A stretch of DNA of 64,000 nt from Musa acuminata AAA Group (Eukaryota > Streptophyta > Magnoliopsida > Zingiberales > Musaceae), in the NCBI RefSeq assembly GCF_036884655.1, contig NC_088335.1:40606501-40670500 (forward strand), read 5' to 3'. Below the pieces are notes generated by a model that was given only the letters and a program-made list of their open reading frames with translations, searched no databases and was not told the DNA's origin. Within the stretch, counting starts at the first letter, position 1; each line of letters starts with the position of its first letter. Positions 55,227-64,000 of this stretch are shown in pieces. A program made the position numbers and the translations under genes.

Positions 55227-57003
55227 TAGAAAGGGGCCTAGGAGGAAGAGAAGAACTAGGCCTTCGAGTAGGAGAGGAGAGTTGTGGCCTCTTACAAGGA
55301 ATCTAAGGGGTTTCGATGCGGCCTCCAACACCCTAGCCAGGTTGCATACGAGTTCAGGTACCAAATCGCCATTAATCGCTTCAAGGCAAGGTACCCCGAC
55401 CTCGAGGTCGACGAGGATCCTTATGCAAAGCTTCCTTCGGACGCCGAAGTACTTGCTCTCATGGAGGTTACATTTGACAATAGCCCAACGTCTCGTCCAC
55501 CCTGATGCAACTAGGTCCTGGTGACCCTTTTTTTTTTAGCTCCTGTTTAAAGCCTCCCTTTCAGGATGGCATCTGCCTTTATAACTCATTTTGTCCAGTT
55601 TAATGAGAAACCTCTTTGGAATGTACTGTTTGCCTTTGGAATGATTCTTGAGTGGGGTCGGGAATGTTTAGAATCCTTTTCCCTCACTTCACCTTACTAC
55701 TTCACGAGGCAGGGGCTACTAAGCCTTGGCTATTGTCGGAGCGTCCCTTGGGGAGTTTCTAAGGGTCTGGCTCTAGCTCTCCCGCAAGCAAGAAAGGCTA
55801 GGCGCTGGCTTAACAAGATCAAGGGGTGGTGTTGCCAAGGGCGCAACAGGAATGCAAAGCCACGGATGCCTGGCCCCCTGACACTAAAGCCTGAGGGGCG
55901 CTTCTGATGACGTATGCATGGGGCTTGCCTTCACCCCTTCGTAAAGGGAGGAGGGGCCCTCCTTGTCCAAGGCGTTCACTAAGAAGAGTAGCAAAAAAGC
56001 ACTTGCGACGTTCGATCCTCCTTCTAACGCTAGAATGATGGTGTCATTAGTATTGTAGATTGATGAGTTGGCATGGTTGGTCTACTACCGAAAGCGCAGG
56101 CTCACCTAGGTGCCTCTTCCTAGCTGATGTGGGAGACTTGTTGAGGTGAGATCGCGTTGGCGGTCCGATCGAAAGTTGTTCCGTTGGCGAGGACTTGGTT
56201 TGGGATGACCGAGTAGGCAATCTAGGATCTTTCTAGTTGCAAGGTTTCTCCCTAGGGCTAAGTCGTTCGAGTGTCCTCGGGCGAAGGGTTGTCTCGTGGC
56301 TACGTGATTGTGCCCTAATAGCGGGGTCGCCTTCTGATTGCCGGTGATCTTGTATGACAGGTCGACGCCAAGGGTTGTTTGGCATGGCCTCTCTGATGGT
56401 TAAGTTAGTGAAGAGGAGAAGATAGCAGTGTAAGCTGTATGACTAAATTAGTGTGTAGAGAGTCCCCCCTCAGCATGAGCTGATGGGTTCCTTTTTATAC
56501 TTGACCTAGGGCTTTCTTATTGGTTGGCCAGGGATAAGATTAGATGTCTCGCTTGATCACTCTCTAATCTTGATAAGGTAAGACATTTATTGCTAGTGGG
56601 ACACATCAGGATGCACTGCAATGTCATTTTAGGGCTAGCGACCTAAGTCCTGCTTAGGTGTTGGCCTAGGTGACAAATAAGCTAGCATGGGACAAAATCG
56701 TTCCTATCACTAAGCAACCTACAAACTCGAACATGGGATAGATTAGTTCTTAATGGTGCATTTTGTCAAGAAGGGAGAGGAGAAAGATCAAAAATAAAAA
56801 TAGAATCATAAATATCAATAATCAAAAGAATATACTAGAAAGTTGATGTAAAATATATTATGGTTCGATAACTCTCGCCTATATCCATGGAAAAAATAAA
56901 AAATTTTCACTATATAAGATCAATTAAAGTAATATTCATTTAAGCATAAATTTTCTTACATACCTTTTCACATAAACTCCCGAAGAATTTACATATTTTC
57001 TCT
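55227..57003 (+). other. Retroelement-associated stretch with two open frames
   Basis: The frame 55284-55505 reads SKGFRCGLQHPSQVAYEFRY and ends in an acidic, Pro-rich tail; such wording is found in plant transposon-associated proteins, but I cannot name the family. The frame 55566-55907 (113 codons) has no recognised motif. Around 56090-56480 the sequence is GC-richer without open frames. The last 300 bases are AT-rich and lead into the integrase of the next element. Confidence 0.4.
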
Positions 57004-57007
57004 CTCT

Positions 57008-59456
57008 ATGTATGAGTTGTTGGAACTCATACATAGTGATGTATGTGGACCCATGTCAACTCATGCCATTGGTGGTTACTCCTACTTCATTACCTTTACT
57101 GATGATTTCTCAAGGTATAGATATGTATACTTAATTAAGTATAAGTCCGAGGCCTTTGAGAAATTCAGAGAGTATAAGAATGAAGTGGAGAACCAGACTG
57201 GAAAGAGTATCAAGACTCTATGATCAATAAAGGAAGTGAGTACTTAAGTACAGAGTTTACCCAGTTCCTTAGGGACCATAAGATTTTATCATAATGGATA
57301 CCTCCTTATACATCTCAGCTCAATGGTGTGTCTGAAAGGAGGAATCGTATGCTATTAGATATGGTACGGTCCATGATGAGTTTTGCTGACCTACCCATCT
57401 TATTATGGAGATATGCCCTAGAGACTGTAGCTTACCTTTTGAATAGAGTTCCAACTAAGTCGATAGTGTCTACACCATATGAGATATGGAAAGGGAAGAA
57501 GCTTGATCTTAAGGTTGTTAAGATTTAGGGCTATCCTGCCCATGTTAAAAGACACAACATCAATAAGTTGGAATCAAGGACGAAGCGATGCAAGTTTGTG
57601 GGATATCCCAAGAAAACTTGTAGGTATTATTTCTATCATCTCGAGGACTAGAATGTCTTTGTAGCCAAGAGAGCGATGTTCCTTGAGAAGGAGCACATTC
57701 TTAGTAGAGACAATGGAAGCATGATAGAGTTGAGTGAGGTTGGAGAACCTAGCTTAAGCACCACTCTACAACCCGAGTCTGTTCAGGTACCTAATACACA
57801 AATTCTAACTTTACATAGGTCCGACAGAGTATCTCATCCTCCTAAGAGATATGTGGGATATATTAAAGGAGAGGATGTTAAGAATATTGATTCTCGTATC
57901 TACGAGGAGACTATTATGAGTATAGACTCCGAGAAGTGGCAAGAAGCCATAAATTCTGAGATGGATTTCATGTACTCCAACAAGGTTTGAAACCTAGTTG
58001 ATGCGCCCGAGGGTATTATACCCATCGGTTGCAATTGGATCTATAAGAAAAAGATCGGAGTAGATGGAAAGGTAGAGACCTGTAAAGTAAGGCTAGTGGC
58101 TAAGGGGTATCGTCAAAGATAAGGTGTTGACTATGACGAAACCTTCTCACTTGTAGCCATGTCAAAATCCATCCGAATCCACACTATAATTATGAGATCT
58201 GGCAGATGGATGTGAAAACTACATTCCTTAAGGGCAACCTCGAGGATGAGGTGTATATAATACAACCCGAGGGATTCGTGTCTAAGGACTACCCAGATAA
58301 GGTGTGCAGGTTACTTAGATCCATTTATGGACTAAAGCAAGCTTCCCGAAGTTGTAACATAAGATTTAATGAGGTAATCAGATCTTATGACTTCGTTAAG
58401 AATGAAGATGAGCCTTATATGTACAAGAAGGTAAGTGGGAGCATTATCACCTTCTTGGTGTTATATGTGGATGACATGCTGATTATTGGGAATGATGTAG
58501 GAGTGCTATCCATAATAAAGACTTGGTTATCTGGACACTTCTCCATGAAGGACTTAGGTGAAGCATCCTATATCTTGGTGATTCAGATCTATAGAGATAG
58601 ATCCAAGAGGATGATTGGCTTGTCCCAGTCCAGGTACATAGACACCATTGTCAAAAGGTTTGACATGAAAAATTCCAAGAGAGGTCTTATACCGATGAGA
58701 CATGGGATATTGCTTTCTAGGAGTATGTCCCCAAAGACTCCTGAAGAAAGGGCAAACATGGATAGGATACCCTATGCATCAGCAATAGGGTCCATCATGT
58801 ATGTCATGCTATGTACCAGACCTAATATAGTGCATGCTCTGAGTGTCACGAGTAGGTATCAAGTGGATCCAGGCTTGGAGCACTAGAAAATAGTAAAGTG
58901 TATCCTTAATTACTTGAGAAGGACTAAGGATCTTTTACTAGTATATGAAGGTAGTAGCCTCAGGGTTTAGGGCTACACGGACTCGAGTTTTTAGTCCGAT
59001 GTCGATGATAGTAAGTCAAATTCGGGGTATGTGTTTACTTTGAATGGAAAAGCAGTGTGCTAGAAGAGTTCCAAGCAAGATACCACTGTTGACTCGACAA
59101 AAAAGGCAGAGTACATTACTGTAGAAGTGGTAGCAAAAGAGGGAGTCTGCATGAAGAAGTTCATCATAGATCTAGGAGTCATGTAGGGTAGCGAGGAGCC
59201 AATTTTTTTATATTACAATAACAACGAGGCGATTACTCAAGTGAAGGAACCTAGGTCTCATCATAAGTGTTCTGAGGAGGTTCCTCCTAATTAGAGAGAT
59301 CGTGACCTGAGGAGATGTAGGAGTGGAAAGAGTTCTATCCGAAGATTATATTACAGATCTACTAATAAAGTTGTTATCTCATATTATCTTTGAGCGTCAT
59401 ATAGGTTTGATGGGGATCAGACACATATGTGATTGACTTTAAGTCAAGTGAGAGAT
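57008..59456 (+). pseudogene. Copia element pol: integrase, reverse transcriptase, RNase H (5' truncated)
   Basis: In-order Copia pol blocks on the plus strand. Integrase begins at LELIHSDVCGPMSTHA with FTDDFSR; the last core block, GVSERRNRMLLDMVRSMM, is at 57319-57372. The RT starts with NWIYKKKIGVDGKVE at 58033-58077; its largest open part is 58206-58886 with KTTFLKGNLEDEVY, SIYGLKQASR and an intact LYVDDMLIIGND. RNase H extends to about 59390 with repeated stops. Gag, protease and the zinc-binding part of integrase are missing. At least six in-frame stops make it inactive. Confidence 0.88.
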
Positions 59457-60751
59457 TGCTAGTCATATGTACCCTGTAAGCTAATCACGTGAGTGATGGC
59501 ATGTGTGACTTGACATATAGTCTTTTTGCTTATTATATTTTGATATTTTATCACTTTATATTAACTATTACATATATATATATATATATATATAGTGATG
59601 TCCTTGAATTTGTGTAATGGGAATCGGATCATAATGAGATCATGATAATGAGACCGATTCACCTTTAAACATGGATCCTAAATAATCTCAGTCATAAGTT
59701 ACTCGAGAGAGAAATCGAGATAACCGGATAGACTAGTATGTTATATACTCGTCCATATGATGGATGTAGTTGGTCTTATAGTTGCTCATGTGATGACACT
59801 AGGGATACAATATAGGTGCTCATTGGGGAATGAGTTCACTAATTGATTCGCTTATGGAATGCTGGATGGTTGATGATGCCTTATTGTCAGACATTGATTC
59901 CGTGGTCCCAATGACGTATCTGGTCCTTAGACTTAAGATACCAAGGATGTCCTGTATGAGTGCTCCACTCTTTAATACAAGACTTATAGGTTCGAATGTC
60001 TTAGATCTAGCACAGCCTATCTTTGGGAGTGGTAGTCAACCTTACGAGGGCTATTGAATGTTGATATAGGATTATCTACTCTCAATGTCATGAGAGAAAT
60101 GTCCCATGTGTTCTTGCTTAGACAAATCCCTAGCTAGGGTCATTCAAAATGAGAGGAATGTCCCATGTGTTACGATGAGTAGAGGTTCAGATATGAGATA
60201 TCCACTAGAGCCCCTATCTTATTGGATATCCAATAAGCCCCTAAATTATTAGAACCTATGGACGAGATCTAATAAGAGCCCATAAGAGATTATTGGATAG
60301 AGATCCACTAATCTAAGAGGTTTGGATAGTTGGATGAAGATTCAATACCCAATAGGGGATGATCCATTAGGGATAAGTTAATAAGAGACCTCTATAAATA
60401 GGAGAGATTTAATGATTCATAGGCTAGAGCTTTTGTTTACCTCTCCTATTCTCCTCCCCCTCTCCACCTTAGAGCAAGCCTGGAGTTTTGAGGAGCGTAG
60501 TTGTAGCCCTACTGTGTGGATCACCGTTAGAGAGGAGGGTACTTGACCTCCTTCACCCTCTCCTAAAGATCTGTAAGGATTCAAGGATATACGATCTCCC
60601 TATGTAACACAATCTATTTGATACGTAGTTTTAAGTTTCATGGATTTTACGCACCAATCTATGCATGACGATGAACATATCTTTGTGAATTGATGATTTT
60701 ATTTTCTGTTCTTCCGTTGCGCATGTGATGTCGCCCCCAAGATTTCCTAGC
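59457..60751 (+). repeat. 3' LTR of the 57-60.8 kb Copia element
   Basis: It starts TGCTAGTCATATG after a polypurine-like AAGTGAGAGAT and ends near TTCCTAGCA. It carries a TATA-like CCTCTATAAATAGGAG at 60390-60405 and a TCTCC-rich leader. Its start matches 61997 onward, its end matches 54971-55226, and 63606-64000 in reverse. The (TA)n run at 59572-59595 is internal. Confidence 0.75.
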
Positions 60752-60756
60752 AAAAA

Positions 60757-61996
60757 CTACGTTCCTCAATGACAATCTCAATGAGGAGGTGTATATGATA
60801 CAACATGAGAGATTCATATCCAAGGAAAGTCCAGATAAGGTGTGCAGATTGCATAGGTCCATTTATAGGCTAAAGTAAGCTTCTTGAAGTTGGAACATAA
60901 GATTTGATGAGACAATCAGATCTTATGACTTTATTAAAAATGAAGATGAGCCTTGTGTATATAAAAAGGTGAGTGGAAGCATATCATCTTTTTGGTACTA
61001 TATATGGATGATATTATAATTATTGAGAATGAGGTAATAATGCTCTCCACATTAAAAGGTTGACTATCTAGATATTTCTCCATAAAGGACTTGGGGAAGC
61101 ATCTTGTATCTTGGGGATTCGGATCTATAGAGATAGATCTAAGAGGATACTTAGCTTATCTCAATCCAGGTACATAAATGCTATTATTAAAAGGTTTGGC
61201 ATGAAGAATTCCAAAAAAGGTCTCATACCAATGAGACATGAGATATCACTTTCTAAGAGTATGTCCCCAAATACTCATAAAGAAATGGTAGATATGGATA
61301 GAGTACCATATGCCTCGGCAATAGGATCTATCATGTATGCTATGTTATGTATCAGGCTTGATATAATGCATGTTTTGAGTGTCACGAGCAGGTATCAAGT
61401 GGATCCAAGTTTGGAGCATTGGAAGCGAGTAAAGTGTATCCTTAAGTACTTGAGAAGTACTAAGGATATTTTACTAGTATATGGAAGGAGTAGCCTCAAG
61501 TTGAGGGCTCCATGGACTTGAGTTTCTAGTCCGATGTCGATGATAATAAGTCTAATTCAGGATATGTGTTCACCCTGAATGGAGGAGCAATATGCTAGAA
61601 TATTTTCAAGCAAGATACTACTACTAACTTGACTATAGAGGAGGAGTACATTACTACAGTAGAAGCAACAAAGGAGGGAGTCTGGATGAAGAAGTTCATC
61701 ATAGATTTGAGAGTCATGCCAAGCAGCAAAAAGTCGATTCCCTTATATTGCGACAATAATGAGGCGATTGCTCAAGCGAAGGAACTCAAGTCTCATCAAA
61801 AGTCTAAGTACATTATGAGGAGATTCCACCTGATCAGAGAAATCGTGGCCCGAGGAGATGTAGCAGTGGAAATAATTCAATCGTAGATAACATTGCAGAT
61901 CCACTGATGAAGTCGTTGTCTTAAATTGTCTTTGATCGTCATAGGGATCTGATGGAGATCAGATGCATAAGTGATTGGCTTTAGGCCAAGTGGAAA
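60757..61996 (+). pseudogene. Second Copia copy: RT and RNase H only
   Basis: It begins in mid-RT (KTTFLNDNLNEEVYMIQHER) directly after the LTR of the previous copy and is the same family. The YVDD box is decayed by frameshift near 60995-61020. The open part 61111-61521 has RDRSKRILSLSQSRYI and PYASAIGSIMYAMLC. The RNase H end at 61629-61886 has YCDNNEAIAQA and HLIREIVARGDV. Better preserved than the previous copy at its RNase H end. Confidence 0.85.
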
Positions 61997-62793
61997 ATTG
62001 TGAGTTATAGATAGCCTGCAAGCCAATCACGTGAGTGATACCACGTGTGACATAATACATACTCTTTTTGCTTATTATTTATTTAATATTTTTTTTACTT
62101 TATATTGCTTGTTGCATATATTGTGATGTTTATGATTATATACAATAGGAATCAGATCATGATGAAATTACGATAATGAGACTAATTCACCTTTAAACAC
62201 ATATCCTAAATAATCTCGTTCGTAGGTTACTCGAGAGAGACATCGAAATAACTAAACAAATTGGTATACTATATACTTATCCATATGATGGAGGCGATTA
62301 ATCTCATAGCTGCTCATGTGGGATCACTAGGGAAACAATATAGGTGCTCAATAGAGAATGAGTTCACTGATTAATCCACTCACTGAATGCTGGATAGTTG
62401 ATGATACCTCTTTGTTAGATAATAATTTCATCGTCTCAATGGTGTATCTAGTCTTCAAACTTGAGATACCAAGAATATCCTATATGAGTACTCTACTCTT
62501 TGATACTAGACTCATAGGCCTTGAAGTTTCATATCTAGCATAGTCGATTAATCGGGAGTGGCAATCAATCTTCGAGATCTATTGAGTGTCGATAGATGAT
62601 CATCTACTCTCGATGTCATAAGAAAAATATGTCATGTGTTCTTACTTAGGCAAATCAATAGCTAGGGTCATTCGGATTGAGAGAGAAAGAGTATTTTCGG
62701 AGAATCCAATTAGAGCAAGACTCGAGTAGATTTCGTAAGGGCCTGATAACATCATGCTCGATATACGATCTCTGGGATATTAGATGGATGATG
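61997..62793 (+). repeat. LTR of the second Copia copy (cut by a later insertion)
   Basis: It starts TGTGAGTTATAGATAGCC and follows 59457-60120 for most of its length. It then has GAGAATCCAATTAGAGC and GCTCGATATACGATCTC words, and is cut at 62793 by an LTR-like repeat. Confidence 0.7.
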
Positions 62794-63605
62794 TGTTAAA
62801 TCTCGGATTTTGATAATAAAACCAATTGATAAGTGTTTATGATTTAATCTATATTTTGAGTGACGTAGGATGCTTCGATCAGGGAGAGACAATTAAAACA
62901 TGAAGAATCATGTTGAGCCGGAGGAAAACGTGTCAGAAGATTGGACGTCAGGCCAGAGGATCGGTCGACGTATCGACAAAAGGCTTCAAGCCGTGGATTC
63001 GGGCATCGGGCCAAGAAGAGCGGATATTGCGCCAAGGATATCGGAGTTGCGGAGGTCAACTGGCCGATTGGGTAGTAGGCCACAAGAGAGGACGATGCGT
63101 CGAAGAATCGGATGAAGCATCGATGGACCAATGACATGCCGGACAATATGATTCATGCTTAGTAATAATTGTCTAGATCAAAGTGTATTTCTATATGTGT
63201 AGGATTAACTACGATAGCAAGGCATAAAGCAAAATGAAGTCCCAGAGTCAAAAATTGTTGGGAGTTCGTCGGAAGTCCGGACATTCATCGAAAGTTCTGT
63301 CGGAACCAACCGAGAAGTCCAGGAGCTTGCCAAAAAAGCTCATCGAAACTCACCAAGAAGATCATCGTGAAGTCCAGGAGCTTGTTGGAAGTTCGCCGGA
63401 ACATTACCCAGAGATCGTCGGAAGTTCGCCGGAAGCTTGTTGGCAGAAATCAGACTTATCTTGCTTAGAATATATCTTAGGAATCATAGTTAGCATATAA
63501 TTAGAGTTAGGATTGGGAGGTAATCCCATCAACTCTGTTAGGGGCCAATTGGGCTTGAAGTTGGACTGGTTTGGATCGGATTCAAGGCCCAACCAGGGTG
63601 CTGAA
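62794..63605 (+). repeat. LTR-like family copy, truncated at its 3' end
   Basis: It starts TGTTAAATCTCGG and aligns with the reverse complement of 52984-52230, including GGTCGACGTAT, GCCGGACAATATGATT and the GGAAGTTCGCCGGAA repeats. It breaks off at the start of a minus-strand Copia LTR, just before the GGTACC array. Confidence 0.75.
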
Positions 63606-64000
63606 TGTTGGGAAATCATAGGGGGGGGCGACATCATATGCGCAGCGGAAGAACAAGAAAACAAAAATCCCCGATTCCCAAAAAGATGTTCATCGTCGTG
63701 CGAAGATTGGTGCGCAAAATCCGCAAAAACACAAAACTGCGTATAGAGATTGTGTTACCTAGGGAGATCGTATATCCCTGTTTCCTTGCAGATCCTTAGG
63801 AGAGGGTGAAGGAGGTCAAGCGTCCTCCTCTCTAGCGGTGATCCACACAGCAGGGTTGCGACGACGCTCCTCAAAACTCCAGGCCTACTCTGAGGTGGAG
63901 AGGGAGAGGAGAATAGGAAGGGCAAGCAAAGACTCTAGCCTATGAGGCTGTGAATCCCTCCTATTTATAGAGATCCCGTGTCAAAACCCTAATGGGTCCT
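63606..64000 (-). repeat. Copia LTR, minus strand, running off the window
   Basis: It begins TGTTGGGAAATCATAGG and is the reverse complement of the end of the 59457-60751 LTR, including the TATTTATAG box near 63962. Further element sequence should lie beyond the window. Confidence 0.75.

Noticed and set aside
62844..63146. Overlapping frames on both strands of 60-100 codons
   Set aside because: They fall inside the LTR-like repeat and recur in other copies only as broken frames.

Overview
This window looks like nuclear DNA of a flowering plant, most likely a monocot. Its genes are split by canonical GT-AG introns, several first exons are GC-rich against AT-rich introns, and between the genes lie LTR retrotransposons of the Copia type. 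A Zingiberales (banana-like) source is my guess from the overall look, not something the sequence proves. I see no prokaryotic operons, no CRISPR array and no RNA genes.

Layout. 0.6-2.7 kb: 3' part of a plant protein of unknown function with a conserved C-terminal domain and a decayed tail. 5.1-8.7 kb: a complete granule-bound starch synthase gene (GBSSI, waxy type) with a non-coding leader exon. 10.4-11.0 and 19.7-20.3 kb: two intact SAUR genes. 21.2-27.5 kb: a third SAUR copy, cut in two by an old antisense Copia element. 11.6-16.7 kb: a nearly full-length but inactivated Copia element on the minus strand. 18.8-19.0 kb: a broken RNase H-like domain. 29-32.4 kb: another Copia remnant on the plus strand, followed by a minisatellite. 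34.1-39.6 kb: chloroplast transketolase. 41.5-48.5 kb: chloroplast EPSP synthase, whose third intron is enlarged by a probable DNA transposon. 48.7-49.7 kb: a degenerate tandem repeat. 50.6-64.0 kb: a nest of retroelements, comprising an LTR-like family of about 1.6 kb in four or five copies (two forming a long inverted repeat) and two tandem, truncated Copia elements with their LTRs.

How the genes relate. Three of the six host genes (GBSSI, transketolase, EPSPS) encode plastid enzymes with N-terminal transit peptides. Transketolase yields erythrose 4-phosphate, an entry substrate of the shikimate pathway, and EPSPS acts later in that pathway; the two lie side by side in the same orientation about 1.9 kb apart. 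This may be coincidence. The SAUR genes are a small local tandem array with a shared promoter block.

I did not find a clearly new biological system. The most informative structures are the SAUR copy split by a retroelement, the 1.2 kb inverted repeat with its GGTACC-bearing minisatellite, and the tandem truncated Copia elements. Exon boundaries were read by eye from reading frame and splice signals; retroelement borders are approximate unless stated otherwise.
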